From: JBGPTK01 sp963797765
Lineage (GTDB): Bacteria > Acidobacteriota > Terriglobia > Acidiferrales > UBA7541
NCBI GenBank assembly: GCA_963797765.1
Contig: CAWCQU010000001.1
Span: forward strand, 186,001 to 250,000
Reading direction: 5' to 3'
Length of the DNA stretch: 64,000 nucleotides
The notes below the pieces were generated by a model, which had not been told where the DNA came from, searched no databases, and saw only the letters and a program-made list of their open reading frames with translations. Each line of letters opens with the position of its first letter. Within the stretch, counting starts at the first letter, position 1. The position numbers were made by a program, and so were the translations under genes. Of the stretch, positions 45,182-53,847 are shown one piece after another.

Positions 45182-46282
45182 ATGAGTAACCGTGTCTATT
45201 GGCTGGACCTTTTTACTGGCGTCACTTGGAAGGAATTCCTTACGGCTGGAGGGGGCGTCTCTGGCTTTCGGGAGAGTCGCTGGTCGACGGTACAGAAGAT
45301 TAAACCTGGCGATTATTTGCTTTGCTATCTTACCGGTGTTTCTCGCTTTGTCGGGGTGCTCGAAGCAGTTTCTACGCCGTTCAGGGACTCGAGTCCGATT
45401 TGGAAGGATGAGAGTTTCCCTGCCGTCTAAAGGTAAAGACAATTGTAATTCTGAATCCAGAGACCGCCGTTCCCGTCTTGGAGTTGCGAGACCGTTTGAG
45501 CATGTTCCGTGACATGAAGAGCGCCATGGCTTGGACCGGCCGCTTCCGGGGATCGCCTGCAAAATGGAAATCCTCGGACGGTGACGCAGTCCTCGAAGCG
45601 CTGTTGGAGGCGAAGAAGAATCCGACTACGCGCCCAGTGGATGCTGCAAAGCTAGCCAGACGACCTAAGGCCCTCAAAGCAAAAATGGGGTCTGTAACTG
45701 TTCCTGAGAGTGAGGAACTGTCCGAAGAGAAGCTAGAAGAGAAGGGAGCCACGAGACCACGAGGAAATCCAATGGCTCCTACTCAAACTGGGTAGCGATA
45801 TGGGGTTCGATGTATGGGTTGCACGAAACGATCGAGGCCGCCAGCTGAAGGGCCCACGGTTTGCTGAACTGCCAAAACTGAAGACGGAACTGCCGCTGCA
45901 ATTTGACGAGGCAACGAACCGTACTATCGAATTGATTGACGTATTATGGCTAAAGGGCAATGCGATCGTGGCAGCATTCGAGATCGAAAGTACAACTACG
46001 ATCTATTCGGGCCTTCTCCGAATGGCCGATCTAATATCCATGCAGCCCAACCTGAATATCCCGCTCTACTTGGTCGCTCCCGACGACCGTAGGCAGAAAG
46101 TAATCGATGAGGTGAACCGACCGACCTTCAGGCGGTTGTCGCCTCCTCTCTTCGAAGCGTGCAGGTTCATCTCATTTTCAGATTTGCGAATCAGACTAGA
46201 AAAGGCTGGCCCTTTGATTCGATATTTGAAGCCCGAGTTTTTAGAAGAGCTTTCAGAATCTTGCGAAATTGAAGAGGCGTAG
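45182..46282 (+). CDS. EVE-domain protein with PD-(D/E)xK-like C-terminus, two compensating frameshifts
   Basis: The first part (VYWLDLFTGVTWKEFL, QKIKPGDYLLCYLTGVSRFVGVLEA, SPIWKDESFP) is an EVE/PUA-like domain, a fold that reads modified bases. At about 45415-45420 the frame shifts by one base in a C-run and continues CRLKVKTIVILNPETAVPVLELRD with a charged linker. At about 45756 it shifts back, into HEEIQWLLLKLGSDMGFDVWVARNDRGR and IELIDVLWLKGNAIVAAFEIEST. The last stretch, an acidic residue, a strand and E-x-E, resembles the core of PD-(D/E)xK nucleases, with Glu in place of the usual Lys. The combination fits a modification-dependent restriction or DNA-repair protein. About 366 residues when repaired. 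Catalytic activity is inference. Confidence 0.6.
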
Positions 46283-46301
46283 AGCGACGACGGACGCGGT
46301 T

Positions 46302-46511
46302 ATGAACAAGTACGATGCAGCCAAAACACTTAAACTGACAAAAACGCGAGTTCCAAGATCCTGCGATAGCTGTGGTGCAAGGATTGAAAAAGGAAACGAG
46401 TATTTCCGCGAATCCCTAGGGCTATTGGCAAAGCCGCCGGGCCTTCGCTTAAAGAGCGTGTGCATCGTTTGTGGAAAACCAAGGCCACGGTCGGGGCGTA
46501 GGGCTTTCTGA
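46302..46511 (+). CDS. small zinc-finger protein
   Basis: This is a 69-residue protein with two CxxC pairs, CDSC near residue 21 and CIVC near 54. The spacing fits one zinc site formed by four cysteines. I prefer the internal ATG (MNKYDAAK) at 46302, which lies 20 bases after the stop of the EVE-domain gene; the longer frame overlaps that gene. Co-transcription with it is likely. No family recognised. Confidence 0.5.
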   Translation: MNKYDAAKTLKLTKTRVPRSCDSCGARIEKGNEYFRESLGLLAKPPGLRLKSVCIVCGKPRPRSGRRAF

Positions 46512-46815
46512 CAGCAGCAGGCGGATAGCGTAGGCTCAACGCGACACAAAAAGTTTGGGTGTGGCGCCGACGTCTCCGACCCAAGGCTGCGAGTGCTGTT
46601 AATGAATAGTGCTCCGTGCCCGTGACTAACTACTTTCTTCCAGAGGATTCTCGTGGCCACCGGCCACCCAAAGTCCTCTCCAAGCAAGAAGCCTGCGCCA
46701 TCCGCCGAACGCAGCTTAAACGAATCTCGATCAAGGCCTCTTATCGAGCGAAATCAAAGGAGTATGGCCCGGGAAACTCCCAGGACAAAGAAAGTGAGGA
46801 GGAGCAGATAACTAG
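46512..46815. other. gap holding the severed 3' end of the membrane gene
   Basis: There is no independent gene. On the minus strand, bases 46815 to 46754 read SYLLLLTFFVLGVSRAILL then a stop. Joined across the insertion sequence this completes the gene now ending at 47633. Confidence 0.55.
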
Positions 46816-47663
46816 AAGTTATCTCATAAACACATTTAAGGCATTCAGAGCTTGAGACTTATGCAAACTAGAGTAAATCAGGAGCATGGATCTGACCGAG
46901 GCGCAGTGGGAGAAGCTCAAACCACTGCTTGCGCCGAAACGACGCCCCGGCGGTCGAGGTCGGCCTTGGCGCGATGCGCGAACCGTGCTGAATGGGATTC
47001 TTTGGATTTTGCGCACGGGTGCTCCTTGGCACGATCTGCCCGACCGCTATCCACCTTATCAAACCTGCCATCGCCGTTTTCAGCAGTGGCAGCGCGACGG
47101 CACGCTGACCCGGCTGTTGCACGCGCTGGCCGAAGACTTGCGCGCGCGCGGCAAACTGGATCTGTCGGAAACCTTTATCGACGCCAGCTTCAGCTCGGCG
47201 AAAAAAGGGGCGCTGCTGTCGGCCCGACTCGCCGAGGAAAAGGCAGTAAAATCATGGCGATCGCAGACCGCCATGGTCTTCCTATCGCCTGCGGCATCGC
47301 CAGCGCTTCGCCGCATGAAACCAAACTCGTTGAGGCCACCATCGAGCAGCGGTTCACGCGAGCCAAACCAGAACGAATGATCGGCGACCGCGCCTACGAC
47401 TGCGATCCGCTGGACCAGCGCCTATTGCAAAAATACCGCATCCGGCTCATCGCGCCCCACAAGTACAATCGCCGCCGGAAAAACACCCAGGATGGTCGTG
47501 AACTGCGCCGCTACTGCCGTCGATGGAAGATCGAGCGGCTCTTCGCTTGGCTGCACAACTTCCGCCGACTGGTTAGCCGCTGGGAATATCACGATGCCAA
47601 TTTCCTCGGCATGCTCCAACTCGGCTGCCTCGTTATCCTCTTGAGGCATTTATGAGATGGCTT
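46816..47663 (+). mobile_element. IS5-family insertion sequence (IS427-like), about 848 bp
   Basis: The imperfect terminal inverted repeats AAGTTATCTCATAAA at the left end and AAGCCATCTCATAAA (read inward) at the right match at 13 of 15 positions. The flanks are CTAG on both sides (46812-46815 and 47664-47667), which is a target duplication of four bases, or of TA if the outer G/C is counted in the element. It carries one two-frame DDE transposase gene, as usual for this group. Confidence 0.88.
46886..47655 (+). CDS. IS5-family DDE transposase, two frames joined by -1 frameshifting
   Basis: The first frame from 46886 begins MDLTEAQWEKLKPLLAPK and carries the DUF4096-type helical N-terminus (WILRTGAPWHDLPDRYPPYQTCHRRFQQW) and the first catalytic Asp in FIDASF. 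At the AAAAAAG run near 47203 a -1 slip moves into the second frame, KRGAAVGPTRRGKGSKIMAIAD, which holds the second Asp in GDRAYDCDP and the Glu in WKIERLFAWLHNFRRL. The A6G slippery heptamer is the known signal in this group, so this is likely programmed and the gene intact. It ends inside the right terminal repeat. Confidence 0.88.
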
Positions 47664-48115
47664 CTAGCTGCATATCCTATGTAAGATAAGTTATAGTCGG
47701 AATATAGCTGGGGAATCGCATCTACACCTGCCAGCCTAATCAAATCGTCCTCCGTCTTTGTATGATACATGTTCGCAAAGGCTTCCGCTGTCGCCGTGTG
47801 ATGGTTTCCAACTAGATAATTCTCCGTTACTCCATTTATTGTCACATCTCTTACACGCGAGAGCTGCAGGAAAGTGCACGATACGCATAATCCGACAATT
47901 AGAAGACAAATCACAAAGTTCAGTACTTTAGAGCTAAAGCTTTTTAGAAGAAATGCTACAACCAATGCGCAACCCGCGACCACAGAGCCCAGAATTCCGA
48001 GCCATCTCAACTGAAGTGGAAGGAGGTCAGCTTTAATGATTGTGCCTGAGCAAGTCGCTGCAGCCGCCGGGATGCCGATTCCGCCGACCAACTTCAGGTA
48101 GTCCCCAAAACTCAT
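47633..48115 (-). pseudogene. membrane-protein gene truncated by the IS element
   Basis: This is a protein of about 160 residues starting MSFGDYLKLVGGIGIP, with helices around LGILGSVVAGCALVVAFLL and VLNFVICLLIVGLCVSCTF and a soluble stretch (EAFANMYHTKTEDDLIRLAGVD). Its last residues RSHLINASRG are read from the insertion sequence. Removing the element and one target copy gives GYAASYLLLLTFFVLGVSRAILL and a stop at 46754, a plausible final transmembrane helix. The ATG lies two bases after the stop of the upstream gene, so they are one operon. Family not recognised. Confidence 0.7.
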
Positions 48116-48117
48116 GG

Positions 48118-48699
48118 CTACTCGGCTTGACAACGAAATTTGAATGAAACGTCCGAAGTGCAATCTAGAAGTTGCTGAATAGCCTGATCGCCACACTTAC
48201 ATACGAAAAGATAACCCTTCGGTTTCACTCGCTTGAGCACAACCTCAGTGTACCCCGCGCTCAACGCAGGACCACCGAACATTGGGGTGTAGGAGATGAG
48301 ACAGTTCGAGGGAGCAGATTGTATGTCGACTTCGACTGTGACCCCACGTGCGGCAAGCACGGTCTCGGTTTCGAACAAAGTTTTCTCTCGACTCATGAAC
48401 TTAGCCGCGCCGGTGGGCACCTCTGAAACACCCTGTTCCACAGTGGCGGCCCGAGGGAATTTGGCGACTAGATCATTGGATACGGGCTGCTTCAAGTCCT
48501 CTTTCCACGGCAAGATGTTCTTACGACTTGCTTCAAGTTCACTAAACGCCAAGTGGTGTAGAGCAGAGAGCTGCGAGGTCGAAAGTTTATCTAGCGGTTC
48601 TGAGCTTACAAGAGTATGTGTGTTGGCAGTATTCAATTGGACGGGTTTCCAAAAACCGAGCACTATCGCTATCAGCAAAATACCGCCGCGAAGTTTCAT
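48118..48699 (-). CDS. exported protein of unknown function, operon partner of the disrupted gene
   Basis: This 193-residue protein has an N-terminal signal or anchor (GGILLIAIVLGFWKPVQL), then a helical polar region (LDKLSTSQLSALHHLAFSELEASRK) and a C-terminal half rich in strands (TVEVDIQSAPSNCLISYTP, YTEVVLKRVKPKGYLFVCKCGD) with paired cysteines that could form disulfides. Two bases separate its stop from the next ATG. I do not recognise it; the two genes probably act together in the envelope. Confidence 0.6.
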   Translation of the reverse strand: MKLRGGILLIAIVLGFWKPVQLNTANTHTLVSSEPLDKLSTSQLSALHHLAFSELEASRKNILPWKEDLKQPVSNDLVAKFPRAATVEQGVSEVPTGAAKFMSREKTLFETETVLAARGVTVEVDIQSAPSNCLISYTPMFGGPALSAGYTEVVLKRVKPKGYLFVCKCGDQAIQQLLDCTSDVSFKFRCQAE

Positions 48700-49161
48700 G
48701 TGCGAAATATATCACAACTGGACCAGGTTTTTTAGTACTTCGGATAGATGACGCATGTGCAAATAGTAAATCCGACCCTTTGTCTAAAGGTGCGGTAGGC
48801 CAAGGCGTGCGCTGCCCCGAAGACGATAGTTGTGCCGGATACGGGAGCTTTGCAGGGTGGGGTACTTGCGATTGCTTCGCACGCTTTCTCTGGAATCCCG
48901 TCTCGCAGAGGACCCGAGGTCCACAGCACCCTAACGAACCGTTCGCCCGTCGAACCTAGCTCCTAGCGCCCCCTTTGATTGACTCGGTCGAAAAAGCCGG
49001 ATTGAGAAGCGCCATTGGATTTGAGCTGAGTTTCCTGTAAAGAAAAGTCAAAAACCGCACCCTCTTGGCGACGGAGAGCGCAGAGCCCGGCGGAAGGACG
49101 GGCGCAGCAAGCAGCGCCCCTACATAGTGCGAGCGCGCACCGGGCAGGCCGCTCGCGATTC
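48700..49161. other. intergenic stretch
   Basis: These 460 bases lie between divergent-facing units. One 65-codon minus-strand frame near 48732-48929 has no ribosome site or family pattern. I see no RNA gene or hairpin I would defend. Confidence 0.35.
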
Positions 49162-52136
49162 TTAGAAGGTGAAGCCGAGTTGGAGGTAGATCAGGCGGCT
49201 GGCTGAGGTGGAGGAGAAGGCTCCGCCTGCCAGGGCGTTGGATTTGCCGAAGAAGAAGGGGACGCTGGCGCTTCCGCCTGGGGTTTGCGGGGGAGAGAGG
49301 ACGCCGGAGGGGAGGGATAGATTTTCGTAGTTGAAGATGTTGCGGGCGTTGATGGCTAGAGTCAGGTTGTAGCGGCGATTTGTGCCGCCGCCACCGCCGC
49401 CGGGACCGCCGAAACCGCCGCCACCGCCGCGATTGCCGCCTCCGCCTCCGCCGCCTGGGCGCGCGCCGCCGCCGGGGCCTCTGCCGCCGGGGCCGCCGGC
49501 CCGTCCACCGGCCGGCGCCTGGCCTGGTCAGATTTCGCCGCCGAATCCCCAGGTTTTGCTCAGGCGGAGATTCAGGCTGAAGTGGGGAGGGCCTGTGAGC
49601 GAGTTGATTGGGACGAGCGGCTCCCCTGCTTGCGGGAGCGTATCGAACGCGCCGAATTGAGTGTTCACTACACTCGCGGGATTCGATTGCGCGGTGGCGA
49701 ATGCGGGGCGCTGGTTGAATTGGGAGCTGCCGATCAGGTCGCGACTGATTGTGACGCTGTAGGGCACGCCGGAATTGGCGAGGAAAAACGGGAAGAGAGA
49801 AATGTTTCGCGGCAAATTAATTGAGCCGCCCAGAAAAACGCGGTGGCGGACGTCGAATTCCGCGCGGCCGTAGTCTTCCTGCAAGTTGAATGGATTCGAA
49901 GGGAAGCTGGTTGCACCGGCGGTGTTACTGTTCGCGTAGTTCAATGCGTAATAGCCGCGCAGGGAAATTCGCGTTCGGAAGCGGTAGTTCACCTGGCTGA
50001 TTAATTCATTCTGGCGATAGATGGCGCCGGATTGGAATTGGTAGACGTTTCCCGGGGTGCCCAGCGGATAGACGGGATTCGCGGGAAACGTGCCGGGGAG
50101 CGGAGTATTGATATTGTTCGAAAGCAATTGATCGTAGCCGCGCGAATTCAAATAAGAAACCGAAATGCTGGCCGATTTGCCGAGTTGCTGCTCGAGCGTG
50201 ACGGCGGTTTCGAAAGTGCCGGGGGCGTGGAGGCGCGGCGAGATGCTGTAGGTGGTCGGCAGGACGGTGGACGCCGGGCACATCGCTTTGATCACGTTGA
50301 TCGAGGGAACGGTGTTGGGATCGAAAAAACAGGGCGAGCGTGACTACGAACTTTTCCTGATTGATGCCGTTCAAGCGATTGGCTTGCAGAATTAAATTTT
50401 CGGTGAAGCGGTCGTAAAAAAGGCCGGTGCCGATTCGCAGGACGGTTTTAGGCACGGCTTTTGCGCTGCCGATGCCCCAGGCGATTGCCACGCGCGGTTC
50501 CCAATCGAGATGATTGGCGATTCCGGTTTGCTGTTCGAGGCGCAAGCCGCCGCTGAGGGTGAGATTGGGGCGGGCGCGCCAATCGTCCTGGATATACCAG
50601 CCGGAATCGAACACGGAGACGTAGGTTTGCGGCACGCCGTTATTGAGTGTTAATTGGATTGCGCCGCCGCCCATGGCTTGAATTTGCGAGAAGGGCAGAC
50701 CCGCGGCGAGGCCTTGCTCGGTGGTCTGGTAGGCGATGAGCGAGGAAAATGTGTAATTGCCATTAAAGGCAGAGGTGGCGTTGTTGGTGTCGATGGTCTG
50801 GCGGAGGCGCACGCCAAATTTTACGGTGTGAGTGCCGTGGACCCATTGCGTGTAGTTTTGCAATTCGTAATGATTGGCAACGTCGTTTACGTTCTGTTGA
50901 TTGTTGCCGCCGCCGGTGAAGGAAGAGGGAACCACGACGGTGGGAAGCGCGCTGGAAGCAATCTGGTTTTCGCCGTCACGAATATATTGGAAGTGAGTGT
51001 CGTTGACGATGGTGGTGCCGAAAACCTGGGTGTCGCTGACCTGCAGAGTATGTTCGGTGGTGAGAACGTTATAGGCCTGGGAAGGGAGCGCGAAGCCGGA
51101 CAAGCCGTTGTTATCCTGATTGTCGCGAAAATATTGGTAGCGGACGCTCAGGGTATTGTTTTTGGATAGCTGGTAATCGACTCGTGGGCCAAAATTGATG
51201 CGCGTGCGCGGCTGCGCAACGGAAGCGCTGAACGGCGTGGGCTGAAAATTGGAATCGAGAACCTGCGCGTTGATGACGGCCACGTCGTTGACGTCGCGGT
51301 ATTGACCGCTGATGAAGAGAGACGCTTTCTTGCTGATGGGGCCGCCGATATTGCCGTTGAAGAGAGTGGAGTAGTAGCCGGGCTCGGTGCCGCTGGCAAA
51401 GGGGTTCTTGGAGTTGAAGGAAGAATCGTTGCCTTGCAATTGAGCGCTGCCGTGCCACTGGTCGGTCCCCGGCTTGGTGAAAATCTCGATGCGGCCGTAG
51501 CCGAGCTTGTCGTATTCGGAAGAAAACGGATTTTGATTGATGCGGATTTCGCGGATCGCGGATTTTGGCGGCAAGCTGGCCTGCGGTGAAACCGTCGATA
51601 TAAATCTGGCCGCCATTGGGGCCGGCGGATGGGCCGGCGAGAGCTTCGAGATCACTTTGTAATTCGTCGGGATCGTCGGAGAGGGCTTTCAGATCGTCTT
51701 GTTTCAGGACGATGGCGCCGACATTGTTTTCCGGATTGACGTCAACATTGGCGGCTTCGCCTTCCACCACAACTTTTTGCTTTTGCTGTTCGATCGAGAG
51801 CGGGACGTCGAGCTTTTGAATCTGGTTCGCCGTGACCGTGACTGCTTTCGACTCGAATATGGCGAAGCCCTTGGCGAGAACCTGGACATCATAGTTGCCG
51901 GGCGCCAGATTTTTGATTTCATATATGCCGTCGCGATTGGTGGTGACGGTGATCAACTGGCCGCCAGCCGGAGTGACGAGCACCGATGCGCCGGGTACAG
52001 CACTGCCCGATGGATCGGTTACTTGGCCACGCAGCGTTCCGGTGGCGGCCTGCGGAAACGATGGCGCGGGGAAAACGGCAATCACTAAGAAAAGTAGTGC
52101 GATAAAAATGCAGCCAGGGCCGGTTCGCAATCTCAT
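49162..52136 (-). CDS. Oar-like TonB-dependent receptor, broken by two indels and one in-frame stop
   Basis: When repaired this is about 990 residues. It starts MRLRTGPGCIFIALLFLVIAV (signal peptide), then a carboxypeptidase-regulatory-like domain (GTLRGQVTDPSGSAVPGASVLVT, YEIKNLAPGNYDVQVLAKG), a plug (QIYIDGFTAGQLPPKSAIREIRINQNPFSSEYDK) and a long beta-barrel ending LIYLQLGFTF, the usual terminal aromatic strand. Breaks: an extra base near 51573; a shift in the six-A run at 50324-50329; and an in-frame TGA at 49528-49530 after GFGGEI, beyond which the same frame goes on through a glycine-rich loop to the barrel end. The family imports large ligands across the outer membrane; substrate unknown. 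It follows the DUF5666-like gene by 65 bases. Confidence 0.72.
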
Positions 52137-52200
52137 TCCATCTCCCGAGATAATAAGACGAATCAATCTCAATATTGGTTCACTTCACGAAAAGCGGCGT

Positions 52201-53442
52201 TTATGGGTTTGGATCTCCGCCCGCATCTCCGATTCCGCCGAGGCTCCACGGCGAGAGCATCATCGCTTGAGCGCCCTTGGGTGATGCGGTTAACAGCGGT
52301 TCAACTCCAGCGAGAAGGGTGATGGCGGTTACTTGGCCTGAAGAGGAGCCTTCGGTGGAAACGATCATTACCGCATCGCCTTTTTGCAGATCGGCGAGCG
52401 TGGCAGTGGGCAGGCGGTTCAGGAACTGCTGAAGATCGGGGACGCGGCCCCCCCCGGCTGTCGCCGGATTTCCTGGGGTTCGTCCAGATGGATTTGGCGG
52501 CGCATTCGTTTGGCTTTGCGCGGCAGGCGCTGCAGCTCCTCCGGAGGTTCCGGGAGCGCCGCCCGCAGCAGCAGTCTTCATGCGCATGGCGATACGTTGG
52601 GCCATTTCCGGGGGCAGCTTTCGGACTTGCGATTCGCTGGAGATTTTCACCACGACGGGCTGCTTGGTAATCAGATCCATGATCGAAATGGTGTTTGCGG
52701 CAGCGTCAATCGAAGAAACGGTTCCAGCGATATTGCGAAACGAGCCGGAGACGATCTCTTCCGCGGCGAATTCGTTGCCAGCCGCGCTGCGAGTGCCGCG
52801 CGCGCGAAGCTGGTCGCCGGGCTTGATTTCCGCGAGCGTGCCGGGTTTTGCTTCGTCGAACTTCACCGAGTCAGGAGAGTAACGGCGGATCGTGGTGCCT
52901 TTGGTGGTTTGAACCGTGACATTGGAAGTCGAGCCGAGAGCGCCGACCCCGATCGTGATTGTCCCCGCGGCGGGATCGACCGCGCTTACCAGGCCGCCGA
53001 TGCCGCGTTTTTGCCAGTCCTCACGTTCGCGCTGCTGCTTGGCTTCGAGATCGGTGTGCTTCATGGCGATGATGCCCGTGGCCGTGAGGGTTTTGGCGTC
53101 AGTGGAAAGCTGGCCGCGAACCAGAATCCTGTCGCCGACTTGAAGGTCCTTTAACTGCAGTGGTATTGCTCCTTTCAGGTCTTTCTGTCCAGGCTCGACA
53201 CTCACCATGCGGGTTGAGTCGCCGATCAACAGATCGATATTTTTGCCGTCGTCGGTGGTCAGAGTGATCGTGGTTCCTTTGATCGCTTTAATCGTGCCGA
53301 TTTGTCGTGAGGCGGGCGTTTGGGGGGCGGACTGACGTGTGCCCGCGTCCGGTTTGGGCGTAGCGGTAGGCCCAGCGGCGGAAACCGGCATACCTATCGT
53401 TGCTATCGCCAATAGCGCTAAGCCCGAAACTCTTGCGAACAT
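52201..53442 (-). CDS. exported DUF5666-like protein
   Basis: This 413-residue protein has a signal peptide (LALLAIATIGMPVSAAG). The mature part has three related small beta-barrel modules of the DUF5666 kind: IGTIKAIKGTTITLTTDDGKNIDLLIGDSTR with LKDLQVGDRILVRGQL; GGLVSAVDPAAGTITIGVG with EIKPGDQLRARGTRS; IAGTVSSIDAAANTISIMD with DLQKGDAVMIVSTEG. A proline/glycine/alanine-rich linker lies at about residues 300-350. It is the first gene of a unit with the TonB-dependent receptor. The modules resemble OB-like surface domains; role unknown. Confidence 0.75.
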   Translation of the reverse strand: MFARVSGLALLAIATIGMPVSAAGPTATPKPDAGTRQSAPQTPASRQIGTIKAIKGTTITLTTDDGKNIDLLIGDSTRMVSVEPGQKDLKGAIPLQLKDLQVGDRILVRGQLSTDAKTLTATGIIAMKHTDLEAKQQREREDWQKRGIGGLVSAVDPAAGTITIGVGALGSTSNVTVQTTKGTTIRRYSPDSVKFDEAKPGTLAEIKPGDQLRARGTRSAAGNEFAAEEIVSGSFRNIAGTVSSIDAAANTISIMDLITKQPVVVKISSESQVRKLPPEMAQRIAMRMKTAAAGGAPGTSGGAAAPAAQSQTNAPPNPSGRTPGNPATAGGGRVPDLQQFLNRLPTATLADLQKGDAVMIVSTEGSSSGQVTAITLLAGVEPLLTASPKGAQAMMLSPWSLGGIGDAGGDPNP

Positions 53443-53847
53443 AACTCCCCCAATTGCGACGTGCTCGTTGAACTAACTCCGCCAAAATCCTTCTAACCGC
53501 TACGCAGGAAAGCCGGGCTTGGGCACATTCGTGAGACGTAGGATATGCGAGTAATGGTTACCTATGCTTTGTTCGAAGATTCGGGGTGAACGGTTTGCAT
53601 TTCTTTTCAGATAAAGAACAATCTTCCCGGGCTCTCCTCGAAGGCCGGCAGGCCTGATCGTCTGGTAGAAGCGATGCGGGAAGCGCTGACTGGAGTGGAT
53701 GACTATGCGGCCAAAGGCGAATCTAAGCTGCTTGACACTCTTGACAGCCGGGCAATAATGGGTTGGTAGGCTCGCCTTTTCGATCCAGTTCGTACCAATC
53801 GCAATTCGTGTGGATGGGCCCGGCAGTTGATCAGGTGAGGTGAAACC
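53443..53847. other. divergent intergenic region before the CHAT operon
   Basis: These 400 bases between the DUF5666-like gene and the CHAT operon should carry both promoters. I do not see a definable box, hairpin or small gene. Confidence 0.3.

Noticed and set aside
46616..46855. 79-codon plus-strand frame
   Set aside because: It runs into the terminal repeat of the insertion sequence and is antisense to the severed tail of the membrane-protein gene.
48732..48929. 65-codon minus-strand frame
   Set aside because: It has no ribosome site, no recognisable pattern and no operon context.
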